Source of the DNA: Pseudovirgaria hyperparasitica | Taxonomy: Eukaryota > Ascomycota > Dothideomycetes > Acrospermales > Acrospermaceae | Direction of reading: 5' to 3' | NCBI RefSeq assembly: GCF_010093815.1 | Contig: NW_022985562.1 | Location: 744,001-808,000 of the forward strand | Length of the DNA stretch: 64,000 nucleotides | In this document: in pieces, positions 23,036 to 35,159 of the stretch | How positions within the stretch are numbered: the first letter of the stretch is position 1 | How the letters are laid out: every line of letters begins with the position of its first letter | The notes under the pieces: generated by a model | What the model saw: the letters and a program-made list of their open reading frames with translations, nothing else | What the model was told of the DNA's origin: nothing | Databases searched by the model: none | Position numbers and translations under genes: made by a program

Positions 23036-23857
23036 GGCGTATCTCAACTTTCCATGCGCACGTGAGCCTTGAAATCCTAGCTGTCCCAGCTCTTAGATCC
23101 CAAGTCGTTCAGACTGAAAGATTGGGGATGAAGCACAAAAGGGTAAGTAGCCGGCGCGCAACCACAGTCATGTCATTGCCTTATAAGTGCACCAGTTCCT
23201 TCTTCCGCTACGAGCTTTTTCGGTCCACGGCCCCACCAAGGACAAGGCGACTGGTGGTCGTGTTGTCGGCATTAGTATGCTTTCGTATAAGATCACCCGC
23301 TGTGATTGGCGCCGATTGCACATCGAGTTGCAACCTTTCCAAACCTCGTGTGATCGTTAGTGCTTGCATGGATGCGACATCATCGTCATCATCCTTTGAA
23401 CGCCGTTCTGTGCTGGCCATTTAGAGACAAGCGCCGAGCGCTGGGGACGTTGTCAACCCGTCCTAGGAGCACGTGCACTATCCTCAAGCTTGGCTTCACG
23501 ATCCGAACTGCTGTTACATGTCGCATACGAAAGAGGTCAAGACGTTCAGAGGCGCAAATGGTAGGACAGGTGTCATGGCGAAATGCATCAAGGTTTTCGG
23601 GTATTATCTTCCGTCCGTAGCAAGTACATAACCGCTGCCGCTAAGACTTTGACAGTATAGACATGCCTCATCTTCAAAGTCAATAAATTTCATCCTTCGG
23701 CGTTCCCACTGGTAATGCCCTAGGACGAAGCATTGTCCTGCATGTCCTTTGAAACACCAAATAACTCCACGCTGTACGCCGTCGATAAACGCTGCATTAA
23801 TAGTACAGACCCTGGAGATGGGTGCGACCGATAAAAGAGCGAAGCGCAAATGCTTCG
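23036..23857. other. Intergenic with one doubtful small frame
   Basis: About 0.8 kb upstream of the MFS gene and downstream of Cac2. A 70-codon minus-strand frame with a true ATG (23420-23208, starting MASTERRSKDDDDD) is present, but has no recognisable domain or conservation evidence, so it is not called as a gene. Confidence 0.4.
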
Positions 23858-26296
23858 TCACTTATTCGTATCCAAATTTACCAAAGTCGGGGCTACTCGC
23901 CTCTTCTTCGTTTGGCTCTCTTCTATCTCTGGTTCAGCCTCTCTCTTCCGAGAGTCCTTGCCGTCCTCTTTCTCCGACTCACTCTCTCGTCTCCCCGGCG
24001 CTGTGACAGCGCCGCTAATTGAGCTCGATGCACTGTGAGTGCCCTGACCATGACTCGGAGTCATTGGAGGTGTCCACATAGGCACCCCAGATATTGCCCC
24101 AGAGGCCGCAGCCGCAACCGTAGGAATTTGTCCAATAGATGGGGTAGCGTGAGATAAACTGATTCCCTGTGCATCTGATGGAGCAAAGCTTGACGCCTGC
24201 GTCCCAACAGAGGAAGTGGACATTGACCGAGCAGGACTAGCAGGTCTAGCAGACGCGAAAGAGGATGGCGATGCCGCGAAACCGGGCTGCGAAGGCTGTT
24301 TCGTCATAGCTGCACTCGTTGTTGTTGGGGTTGGTACAGGAGTTGAGTGAGCAGACGAAGCTGCAGTATTGATAGAGGTCGGTATCTGCTTAGTCGCCGG
24401 AGTGATATGAGTCGTTCCGTGGTATACTTGTCCAAGCTCACCAGAAGAGAAGGTGAGACATGAGCAGAATCCATCCGACGAGGTCATCAGCAAGGTCAAG
24501 CCGTCATTCGACCTGTAGTTCATGTAAGTAAGGTGCTGAATCTACGTAAAAGAGTTGCTTACCAGGTTAAATCGGTGAAGGTTGCGAAATGGAGATTGCT
24601 AACGACGCACAGAGGCTTCATTTGCTGCGTGTCGTATACGTGAACTGCGTCCTGCGTTGCTACTGCATATACCATTCGGTACGGGAGGTTGAAGGCGCTC
24701 TGCGGCCCGGCAGAAGTGGATGATACAGGAGGTTCTGGTTCAGACGGTTTAGGAGAGGAAGCTGTCATACTCGCCGAAGGTGAGGGTGAGGTAGCGCTGC
24801 TAAGTGGAGGTGGCTCCATGGCTGAAGAGGGTGTCGGTGCTTTGGGCGGTAAGGCAGGCTCTGGTAACGCTGAAATCTCATCTTCTGCAGAAGAAGTATC
24901 GATTGTGATTTGTTTAGTTGCTGTTGCGCCGGATCGGAGTGTGTAGTAGATGGGAGAACATCGAACGGCGATTGATGGTTTTTTATGTCCTGGCAGGTAC
25001 GCGATTGGAGGCTTGTTGAGGCCTGCACGGGTGTAGATGTACACGGTATTGATGATGTCTTCGGATGTCTTTGCTGAGTCTTGCAAGGTGGGATGAAGAG
25101 TCTTATATTGTCCTGCAGGGGTCAACAGCAAGCTACCATCGGGAGCAAAGGTAAGCCGCCGAAAGAAAGACGTCAATGTCTCGTTCTGGTAGAGAGCAGC
25201 ATTCCTGACACCAAGTCCAGCGTGTACACTAGGAGATGCAGAAGGCATTACCGCTGGTAGTGGGAGCGAGGGAGCGGGTGAAGCCGATCTCCGTATGGAC
25301 GGGGAAGATCCGAAAGACGACCTTCGACTGTGCGATGTAGGGGGAGGATTCATTGGAAGAGCGAGCGAACTGGGCGTTCCGGGCGCGGATGGAACTGGTG
25401 ATCCAATGGCGACACCAGAGCTCTCAGCTACGAAATGTGCTGCTGCCCTGCTTGTGAACTCCGGAGGTGCTGGACTCGTGGAGGAGATACGTCTCGCAGG
25501 CAAATCCATCTTGGTGACTTTGTTGTGTTGGCTGAGTGAGAACTGGCCATCCTTTGATTTAAGAGTATATATGTGGACGGATCGGTCGGAGGACTGCGTA
25601 GCAACAAACTCGTTGAGAGGATCCCAAGCAACACCTTGCACATAGTGGTTATGCTCGGCAATCTGCCTGACGATGGTAGCTACGGCGTGTTAGCTTAGAT
25701 TTCTGTCTCCAAGTAAGTGACTGACCTGTATGGGCATTGTATATTCTCACGACATTGTCGGTGCTGCCAGTGATGAAGAACTGCCCGTCAGGCGACCAAG
25801 CCATGTCGTAAATCTCAGTACCAGTCGATCGACACATGTGTTTTACCCTCCATGTTTCTTTGTCTTCCGAACTGTCTTCTCCAAAGCTCTGATGGCTATG
25901 GGTCTCAGAAGGAACCCACAGCAGGACGTTACCATCGTCACCAGCACTGCCCAGCATCTCGCCTGTATTGACCATTAACTCGTCTTCACAGCAGGATTAT
26001 CTGGTGATTCATACCTCTTGGACTCCATCTTACGACATTTACAGCTTGTGTATGTTTCATAAGGGTCGAGAGGTAGGTGACTTTACGCTCCTCTCCTGCT
26101 CCATCAATCTTCCAGAGCTGTTTTTTTGCATCAGCTTTCTGCAGAGTCGAGTGAGAAGGGTAGCATTGAGACTTACTCGGACGTTATTATCACCGCCAGC
26201 AGTGGCCAACCGACCCTTTCCATTGGGCTCGAAGTGTGCAGAGTAAACGGCAGCGTTTTCATTGTGCCAGGAAACGAGGAGAGGAGAGGCCTTCAT
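23858..26296 (-). CDS. CAC2: Chromatin assembly factor 1 subunit B (Cac2 / p60 homologue)
   Basis: Five exons: 26296-26177, 26117-26015, 25962-25726, 25679-24563 and 24512-23858, giving 743 aa. Introns are 46-59 bp. The N-terminus MKASPLLVSWHNENAAVYSAHFEP is the hallmark of Cac2/CHAF1B. WD40 blades follow: GRLATAGGDNNVRLWK, MLGSAGDDGNVLLW, FITGSTDNVVRIYN and FVATQSSDRSVHIY, then FFRRLTFAPDGSLLLTPAG in the second half. A Ser/Pro-rich insert lies at about 200-270, and the C-terminus is long and Ser/Thr/Pro-rich with a basic nuclear signal (TKKRR). CAF-1 deposits H3-H4 onto newly replicated DNA with Cac1 and Cac3. Assignment is firm because the N-terminal motif and WD order agree. Confidence 0.93.
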
Positions 26297-28053
26297 GTTG
26301 GCGGATGAGGCTCTCGTTGAAGGGCGGTGGTGTCAACAGAAAGGTATATAAAGTGGCTATTCAGAAGTGTAAGAGCGAGGAGGGGCGTGGATGAGGTGGA
26401 GAAGGAACAATGCAGAGTAAAAGAGTGAAAGAGTGGTAGGGTGGTAATAGGAATGGAGGTCCATGAATCAAAGTGAGCAGTGTAGGGTAACGTTTAGCTG
26501 TGTGGAGTTGCAGATTCGCCCAATTAGCAGAGAGCTCCACGGCCTGGTCGGAGCGCGTTCGCGTCGCCTCACCCTCGCGTTTTAATCACGGACACACTAT
26601 TAATTGCCTTCCAGGTTAGCACACTCGGTCCTACTAGACATGATACAGGTGCATGTCTACTCATCAACTTGGAAATCCGCATTCTCATCCTCGTCCATTC
26701 CTCAGCATCGCCACAGTCCAACAACACTCATCATAAGCACAACTCCCTGCTAATGTCCTTCCTCTCCCATTCTCCGACACCCTTTTGGGCTGCTACTTAC
26801 TTCTAGGGGTGAGGGGAAATGCCCCGCCGAGTGGCTGAACAGAACAGGGCAATCCGAGTCTCCTGTGACCCGTCTCTGTCCTCACTCCACCGCCAATTGA
26901 TTGCGAGACCGTCGATCAAACATCAGAATGGTTTCTCGACTTGGCGTCCTTCAGGTAGTTTGGGCACGAAGCTCTGAAGGCATCCGACTGCAGTCGGTCC
27001 TGTGCTGTGTATCCTGCTGTGGTGTTTGCCAGCTCGTAGAGAAGGCTGGCATTGTCGCCGCATTCTATCAGCGAAGAACGCAACTTGTGAATCTGGTCAG
27101 CCGGAGAGCCTGTTAATTCTAATCTACGCCCTTTGGAAAGGAAGCATCTGCCTTCATCAGAGGGGTAGGTGTTGTGTCACTTGATCAAGTACCTGAATAC
27201 AAAACTACCATAACTTGGAGATAAGATACTTGGAAAGACGTATCGCTTTGGTTTACCGGGCCTTGTCAGAGACACACTCGCCACAAGCACGCAGAACATA
27301 GATAGAATGTGTGTCCTTCATAGCTAGATGTTTGAAGCAGGATTTTTCCGGGCTTAGAACTTGAAATGAGTGGAATGTCTCCGATCTCACGGCACGATCT
27401 ATGCCTGCTGATATTGACCCGATACTTGGAAGTTGTCGTCACGACCATTGTAATGACTAATTAAGAAGGCTGCTGACTGCCCCTAAGCAGACGTCGGACA
27501 TTCATGATACACTGGACTGTAGTGTAGGAGGCCTCCAGCCAATAACATGACCTGACACGGCATAGCGCAACGTGAGCAGAACGTGCTACTCGGGGCGCTC
27601 TGGGCGTTCTGGTCTGGGCGTTGGCGTCTGCAACACTGCGGGGAATCCACGTCTTCGTTGATTCATGTCATTCGTATAATAGGTCGCTCGGACGTCTTAT
27701 GCATCTTTGCCTTGTTAGAGGCGACCGGGCTCGCTGCCGCGCATGCAAACCAGACCGTCGCCATCCAAACCCGCCAATCCACGCGCACCGGATGAAGCCC
27801 TTATTGTTCTTGTTGCCCTCGATGTCGGTTGGCGTTAGATACAACAGTCACCGAGCCGAGGCATTAGGGCTGTCCGAAAAATGCACTTTATCAGTCCGCT
27901 TGATTCACTTCCGGGTGTATCGCGCCGAATCATGCCACATTATAGCTGAGGATTAAGACCATATACCTATCCTGAAGCTTCATCTTCCGAGCTCCAATGA
28001 GCTGCAACGCACACTGAGGCCCCTTTTACGAAACAAAACACGTACGGAACATC
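26297..28053. other. Intergenic between divergent genes
   Basis: About 1.75 kb holding the promoters of Cac2 and the acyl-CoA synthetase gene. No supported gene was seen; the frames at 26901-27116 and 27621-27956 lack any protein feature. A CCTCGG hexamer is present on the minus strand at 27856-27861. Confidence 0.45.
27856..27861 (-). promoter_or_regulatory. CCTCGG hexamer (possible FarA/FarB-type site)
   Basis: CCGAGG on the plus strand reads CCTCGG on the minus strand, about 190 bp before the acyl-CoA synthetase start. CCTCGG is the core recognised by the fungal fatty-acid regulators FarA/FarB upstream of fatty-acid catabolic genes. A single 6-mer can occur by chance. Confidence 0.25.
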
Positions 28054-30131
28054 ATGGCTGGTACGTATTGCTATTTAGACGTCTTCTCCACTAGATTGAG
28101 AGCTTACGCTGTCTAGGTCTTCTGGGATCTCTGAGCCTCCCAATAGCTCTTCCTCTAGCGACTGCGTCACTCGCGTATCTTAATGGCAAATATGGCCTTA
28201 CTGCAGACTTCCATGTCCTATCCGCACTTATATCAAGCGGGATTCGTATGCGCTTGCGGCTCCGGCGCGATCGCATGAGCATGTTCTACGATCTCGAAGA
28301 CCGTGCGAATAACAAGAAAGAGGCCGATCATCCGTTCCTGGTCTTTTCGGGCAAGACATGGACGTACAAGGAATCATACATGTGCGTGCTGAGGTACGCG
28401 CGTTGGCTCAAGGAAGATATGGGTGTGAAGAAGGACGATATTGTAGCGCTTGACTTTACGAACGGCGATACTATGATCTTTCTGATGTTTGCCCTATGGA
28501 ACCTGGGGGCGAGGCCTGCGCTCATCAACTACAACCTGACCGGGATACCTTTGCTCCACAGCGTTAAAGCTAGCACAGCTCGTCTGATCATCGTCGATCC
28601 TGAAGTACAAGAGAAGCTCACAGAAGAAGTGAGGCAGAACTTCAGTAATGAGTCCTTCAGAGACGATGGCGGCTCAGTCAAGGTGGTGATTTTGGACCGA
28701 GCGACAGAGGACCAGATATTATCGAGTGCCGAAGGATGGAGGGATCCGGATGAAGTTCGCGCAGGAGCAACTCAAGCCGATATGGCCATGTTGATCTACA
28801 CGAGTGGGACGACTGGCTTGCCGAAACCTGCTGTGGTCAGCTGGCACAAGATCGGAATGGGTTCGCTATTCACAGCTAGCATGTTACCTGCCTATAAGAC
28901 CGATATCATATACACAGTAAGTTCGACTTGTCACTGTTCTTTCAAACATAGCTAACGCAGAGGACAGTGCATGCCTCTATATCACAGCTCAGCGAGCGTA
29001 ATGGCAATGGGCGCAGCTTTACAGACTGGTGCAACTCTTTCTCTAGGAAAACGCTTCAGCGTGCGGACATTTTGGTCGGAAGTCCAGTCTTCGAAAGCGA
29101 CAATGGTTCAATACGTAGGAGAGACGCTTCGATATCTTTTATCTGCCCCCGAACTGCCGACAGACACTGAGCATAACGTCCGTCTGGTATATGGCAATGG
29201 CCTTCGTCCTGATGTCTGGCCAGTCTTTCAGAAACGATTCGCTATACCTATGGTATGCGAGTTCTATGCTGCGACCGAAGGACCCGGCCTTATGATGAAT
29301 CGCAGTAAGAACGACTTTGCACGTGGAGCTGTTGGCAGATCTGGGTTGATCATCCGAAAATTGATGGCTGGAGGCTCCACCACTGTCAAATTCGACCACG
29401 AGACCAATTCCGCTATACGTGACGCTAAGACTGGGTTCTGCATCCCAGTCGATGAAAACGAGCCAGGAGAGCTTCTTTATCGCTTGGATGAGAAGGATAT
29501 TAAGAGTACATTCCAAGGCTACTTTGGCAATAAGGAGGCTACCTCCAAGAAGATCCTACGAGATGTCTTGGTGAAAGGGGATGCCTATTTCAGCACCGGG
29601 GATCTACTCCGACGAGACAGTGAAGGCCGCGTCTGGTTTGTCGATCGCATCGGCGATACGTTCCGATGGCGCAGCGAAAATGTCAGTACTGCCGAAGTAG
29701 GCGAAGTGGTTGGTCTTACTCCTGGTGTGGCGGAGGCCAACATATATGGCGTTCTGGTTCCCAAACATGACGGCCGTGCTGGCTGTGCAGCCATCATCCT
29801 CAAAGACCAGGAGTCTACGGCTACACTGACGACCTCATCATCCTCACCATCTCCGGTGCCAGTCCCCCCGGAAAGCATACTCACAGCAATTGCCTCGCAA
29901 GCTTCGAAGAACCTCCCAAAGTACGCTGTACCGCTGTTCCTGCGCTTTACCCGCGCTATGGATCTTACAGGAACGAACAAGCAGCAGAAGGCTACGCTGC
30001 GCGAGCAAGGGATTCAAGTCGACCAGATAGCCAAGACTGGCGATCGGATGTATTGGATGAAGGACGGACGATATGTCCCATTCGAGGAGAGCGATCTCAA
30101 GATGATAGAATCCGGCGGCGCAAAGCTATGA
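28054..30131 (+). CDS. FAT1: Very-long-chain acyl-CoA synthetase / fatty acid transport protein with peroxisomal signal
   Basis: Three exons: 28054-28060 (7 nt, ATGGCTG), 28117-28916 and 28968-30131, giving 656 aa. Splicing the 7-nt exon supplies the only suitable start and yields MAGLLGSLSLPIALPLATASLAYLN, like the hydrophobic N-terminus of Fat1 proteins. IYTSGTTGLPKPAV (about 229-242) is the AMP-binding motif of adenylate-forming enzymes. EFYAATEGP and GDTFRWRSENVSTAEV (about 498-513) are FATP/VLACS signatures. The protein ends in AKL, a PTS1-type peroxisomal targeting signal. It should activate long or very-long-chain fatty acids to CoA esters for import or beta-oxidation. It ends 126 bp from a convergent hydrolase gene. 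Confidence 0.92.
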
Positions 30132-30256
30132 GCAAGCCATCTTCCATGTAAATGATACCAAGCGTCCAATCTCAGCGAACAAATTCTATGCAAGCTCCTG
30201 GATAATGCCCATCTCCATTCACACATAAAAACCCACCTCTCACATCCCTCACACCT

Positions 30257-31568
30257 CTACTCCAACTCCTTCCAAAAACCCAAGATGGCCTCCGCACATT
30301 CCTTACCATGACTAATCGGCACCTCGTGACCCGCATCCAAAACAACCAACCTCCGCTGCTCCTCGCCAAACAGCCGCTCAAACCTCGGACCATACTCCGC
30401 CAGCCTGATGATCGGATCCCGCGCGCCCAGTATCATCAGCACCCGGCACCCTATCCGCCGCCACTCGTCCTCCTGCCCGTAGATGGGCGCATGCTGCAGA
30501 CTCGACACAAACGCCATCGGCAGCCCCGCATGCGTATCCAGACTCTCGTTCACTGCCTGATTACACGCCGCCGCCGTCCACGTTCGCCCAGCTTCATACG
30601 TCTTCACTCCATCGTCCGTGTCTCCCCCTTCACCATCACTATCCCCCGTACCCGCCGCCATGCCCACCTCATCCGCACCCACAACGCCCCCCTCCTCCCT
30701 CTCAACACCACCCACACTCCACAATATCCGCCTCACAACGCCGTCCCGCCACGATCTCGGCATGACGGCCTGCACCGCCGGCGCGTAGAAGATGCGCGTG
30801 CGCCACGACATGGCGGTGTAGCGCAGCAGACCCGCCGGCGCAATGGCCACGAGCGAGCGCACGCGGGCGGGGAAATGGGCAGCGAAGTTTGCGGCCAGGC
30901 CGCCGCCGAGGGAGTATCCGAGGATGTGGAAGGAGGATGAGGGGGCGAGCCAGGGGAGCGGGGAGGAGGCGAGGACGAGGTGGATCTGGGAGGTGTAGAG
31001 GAGGGCGGAGTAGGGGGCGAGGGGGGCGTCGGTGTAGCCGCGGCCGAAGAGGTCTGTCGGAGGGGGGCGGGGATGTTATTATGATTATGATGGCTGAGAG
31101 GTGGTGGAGGGGGGAGAAGGGGGTATATATATAGGGGGGGGGAGATGCAGAAAGTGGTTGTCCATACATACCGAATAGCATAACCCTATACCCGCCATCC
31201 ACCAGCCTCGGCGCCAGATTCGCAAACGCAATGCTCGGCGTGCTTATCCCATGCACGAACAACACCTTCTCCCCGTCCTCGGGCCCCCATTCGTATACTC
31301 TGATGCTGCCGAAAGGGGTATCGACGTCACGTGCGCCTGGCAGCGCATCAGGTGGATAGGCCAGTTTCCTCTGCTCTTGCGGCGACAGGTGTGGTAAGAG
31401 GGTTTTTCGGGGGCCATCGATCCATTGCTTGGCGGCTGAGGGGGGGGATTTGAATGCGTGGAGGGAGATGTGGCGGAGGAGGAGGAGGGTGGTGGTGAGG
31501 GATGTGAGGCCTAGGGCTGCTGTGTAGAGGGCGCGGGGTGGTGTGGGGAGGATAGAGGAGGAGAACAT
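30257..31568 (-). CDS. Alpha/beta-hydrolase with N-terminal membrane anchor
   Basis: Two exons, 31568-31172 and 31053-30257, with a 118-bp intron, giving 397 aa. A hydrophobic segment near the N-terminus (about 10-30, AALGLTSLTTTLLLLRHISL) suggests a signal anchor. KVLFVHGIS is the oxyanion strand-loop, DLFGRGYTD follows directly after the splice junction, and GYSLGGG (Ser about 180) is the nucleophile elbow. LGARDPIIR and LDAGHEVPISHG provide the Asp and His. A Gly/Glu/Asp-rich insert (EREEGGVVGADEVGMAAG region) lies in the cap. The family includes esterases, lipases and epoxide hydrolases; the substrate is not evident. The start is the first ATG in the frame. Confidence 0.83.
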
Positions 31569-32851
31569 GGCTTTCTTGGGGAGATGTCTATGGGGCACTA
31601 CCACAGGATAGAGATCATGGTATATACAAGAGTGGATGATTATATTAGAAATACATTGCGTGTATGCAGATATTAGAGAGCCCGTCTTCTCGAGGCTGAA
31701 GCAACGGTCGTGGGCTGGTGGGGACTGGGTGGTTCACACTAAACTGCTACTTGTTGCCGGGGAATGAAGCCAGTTAGGGGTTCCGAAAGGGCCAACTTCC
31801 AACCTTAAACATTATCTTGACGTCTGAAGAAGTTGTAGGGTTGAAAGTGAGTAGAGTGTGTATGTACCACTTGTTGTCAGTGTCGAACGGATGACTCAAT
31901 GTACAATGCTGGTGACTTGGACACTGGCCATCCAGCGCTGTGTGCCAGCTACATACTACATACATACAAAAATAGCGCACACACCGCCACAGACAGGCGC
32001 GCGCCGACGCTTCATGGTTCTAGGATCTAGCCATTGGGAACAGACATGTCAACTAATTAATGCCGGCGACGATCAATGGGCAAAGTAGCAATGAAATCAT
32101 GTAGCGGTAGTCTATTGCGCAGAGATGAGGCGAAGTGAATTCGTCATGGTGCTGCCAAAGAGGATACGCGCGTTTCCGCTGTAATTAGGGAAGCCAAACT
32201 TGGAGTTTCAGAATTCGGGCCAGTCAGGTTGCGCAGAGTGGAGAGTCTTTGTTGTCTGGTGTTGTGGGCTGTGCAGGCCGGCGGTAATAGTGGACTTGTT
32301 TCTTCGTTTATGCCTCCAAAGGGAGTGATTAGTGTTAGTAAAGTAATAGTAGTAATTAAATCAAGTAGATCCATCTGCCACCTCCCTCTGATGCCATTCG
32401 TAGCCCGCTTTTCTTCGACTCGCGGAGAGAAGAAGAAGGACAACGGCTACGGCAACGCAACGGCCAGGGGGTTCGCTTGTTCCCATTCCATTTCACTGCC
32501 TTTTTACTTTTTTTCTTTTCTTTGCGGCGTTGCGCTAATCTCTACTGGTTGAGCTGTGTGAATTCCCTCAATTATCTACCGGTTGCGTGTCTCGTTGCCG
32601 GTCCTGTTTCCTGGCTTCTTCTTCATTTCATCCTGGATCCCCGACCAAGAGTCTGTCAGCGCTGCATCATCCTCCACCAACAAGCGGCAATTCGAACGAC
32701 CTCAGCCGCTGCCCTACTTCCACGCCCTATTTGACTTTGAACACCGACTTTGCTCTCTTTCAAACACCTTCTCGCATATAACTTCTCACGATCCCTTTGT
32801 CCATCCTCAAGCTCTGGAGCAGCGCGGCTTTAGAGAGCTCCCCACTTCACC
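31569..32851. other. Intergenic between divergent genes
   Basis: About 1.3 kb with no supported gene. The right 350 bp (from about 32500) is C/T-rich with poly-T tracts and looks like the leader of the PAP2 gene. Confidence 0.45.
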
Positions 32852-34510
32852 ATGGATCGGTTCGCAGGCAATCAGAAGCTGCCATTTTCCAAGAAGAGGC
32901 TGCCAAAGAGGGTCATATTCTCGTACTTCTCCCCCCCAACCAAGCTTTGACAGACTTTCTTTTCTGACTCTATACCGTCCTGTAGATATGTCCTCGACTA
33001 CTTGATAATAATGTAAGTCTCTAGCACGCGACCAACTTCCTATTCCAGCCTTTCAAGTTGCCTGACCATAAATCCAGAGTCCTCATTGGCGCTTTCTACG
33101 CAATCGATAAGATCGAGCCCTACCACCAGCAGTTCTCTCTGAAGAACTACACACTACATTATACATATGCCGTCAAGGAGCGAGTGCCAGTCCCGCTGCT
33201 CATCGTGCTGGTCGTTGGGTTTCCAGCCGCCGTGATCGCAGTCTACACTCTGGTCATCGATGGCCTGTTTTCGCACGCGATACCGACTGCGCCCAAGTCG
33301 GGGATGAGGAGAATGCTCACGGGGCGATACAGGTTCAAGGATAGGCTATGGGAGTTCAACTGCGGCCTGCTCGGTCTCGCTCTTGCGGTTGGTGCCGCCT
33401 TCACCATAACTGGAGCCTTGAAGAACGCGATTGGAAAGCCGAGGCCAGACCTCATAGATCGATGTAAACCTCTTGTTACAGAGGATCCTGGCCCGCTACT
33501 GCTCTCAAACTATACTATTTGCACGCAGGAAGATCAATACATCTTCCGCGATGGCTTCAAGAGCTTCCCTTCGGGTCACAGCAGCTGTGAGTACGACTTG
33601 AGACGCACGATACCGGCCACTAACATATCTAGCTGCGTTTGCCGGGCTGTTCTACCTTTCCATATACTTGGCAGCGAAAATGCACGTATTAGACTCCAAA
33701 GGCGAGGTCTGGAAGACGTTTATCGTCATGGTTCCCACCCTGGCTGCAGCTTTAATAGCTGGCTCGCGAATCATGGACGCTCGTCACCACCCGTTCGACG
33801 TCATCACAGGAAGTCTGCTTGGGATGCTCACTGCGTGGGGATCTTACCGGCAATACTTTCCACCAGTATCTGAGACGTGGAGAAAAGGACGGGCATACCC
33901 CATCCGAAGCTGGGGCAAAGATCCCCTAGCTCCGGAACAGAGACTCGTTCACGAGGATTCTATACCACTGCAGCCCATCGTAAAAGTGAGGGACGAGGAG
34001 CGCCGGGGATCCGGATCGTCGACCGGTGTCGCTGAGCACCAAGGCAACGTGTTTCGCGAACAGATATCCGCCTCCCAACGACAACGAGCAGTCAACAACC
34101 AATCTCCGTACAACCCACCTGCACCACCTGGCTATGGAGTACCGCGCCGCGAAGAGACTCAAAGCTCAACATACTCGCAGCAAGTCCCTCCAGGCCGCAA
34201 TCCCTTCCTACAGGCTCCTCCTCGCCACGATAATTATGACGAGTCCTCGTCCGAAGACGAATACGACGACTTGTCGCGCCAGTACACACTCTCGAACCCT
34301 CAACGCGGCGCTATCAGCCCCTACGAGCCCAACAATAACCTAGAAGATACCTCATATCCTTCGCAGACGATACCCCCTGTGCAGGCAACGATCCACACTC
34401 CGCCTGGAGTCCACCGCAGCGACGGAGAGCGCTCCAGCTCCGTCCCGAGAAGGCCCATCGGCGAGCCTGAACGACAGCGGGGCGTGCAACTAACTGAATC
34501 ATACGCATAA
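32852..34510 (+). CDS. DPP1: PAP2 lipid phosphatase (DPP1/LPP type)
   Basis: Four exons: 32852-32922, 32986-33012 (27 nt), 33078-33586 and 33633-34510, giving 494 aa. Splicing rebuilds the first membrane helix (RVIFSYVLDYLIIIVLIGAFY). The three lipid phosphatase motifs are complete: KNAIGKPRP (148-156), PSGH (197-200, with SSSAF after the splice) and SRIMDARHHPFD (247-258). Six membrane segments are expected. The C-terminal 180 residues are hydrophilic, Pro/Ser-rich and probably cytosolic (PPAPPGYGVPRRE, SSSEDEYDDLSRQY). Dpp1/Lpp1 enzymes remove phosphate from phosphatidic acid, diacylglycerol pyrophosphate or related lipids at vacuole or Golgi membranes. The long tail makes it larger than yeast Dpp1. 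Confidence 0.92.
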
Positions 34511-35159
34511 AAAGACAGCCGCCAATTGCATATCGAGATAACCTTTTTTTTGATACTGCCATATTACTCTCAAGTCTATCACGACCACGCTGGCTATGTT
34601 TTTGATTTATCATTTGCAAGGCGTTACGGGGTATCTATCGGGCAGCAACACAATTGCTTCTCTCTATGATGTCGGTGGTATTTGGTGCCTAGGTTTGTTG
34701 GCCGTTTTTTAGCGGGCATCTGGACTGCGCAGTGTCGCGCGTTACGAGAATCTTTCGTGTGCAGGCTTGTATTGTATTGAGGATGGAAATGTTCTATGCA
34801 GATACAATATACTGTTGAATTTGTAACAGTTTTTGATGCATCTGTGAGTGCGTTTGATACTTCGTGATGGGCAAGCTTGTCAAGAGTGCATTCTACGGTC
34901 GGTAATATTGATTTGAGACGTCATTTAAGCAAGGCCTGGGCTTATCATGAGGTGTTGATGCCTGAGGCTGCAAGAGTCAGGTAGCTTTCACCGGTACGGC
35001 CCCACTTCAACCTCTAAATCTACCCAGCCAGCTCTGAATTTTGACTCCAGCTCTGAACCTTTTCTTCGCCGACAACACGCACCATTCCTTTCGACGGTCA
35101 CAGCTGGACCCCCATGATCGAACGATAGCGTCGTCCCCCAATTCTGCCTTTCCCCAAAG
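34511..35159. other. Intergenic
   Basis: About 650 bp with the PAP2 3' end and the Rpc34 promoter. No RNA gene or other element was recognised. Confidence 0.4.

Noticed and set aside
23208-23420. 70-aa minus-strand frame starting MASTERRSKDDDDD
   Set aside because: It has a true ATG but no recognisable domain, no splice partner and no supporting context.
27621-27956. 111-codon plus-strand frame upstream of the acyl-CoA synthetase
   Set aside because: Mixed composition without any motif; likely chance in promoter DNA.
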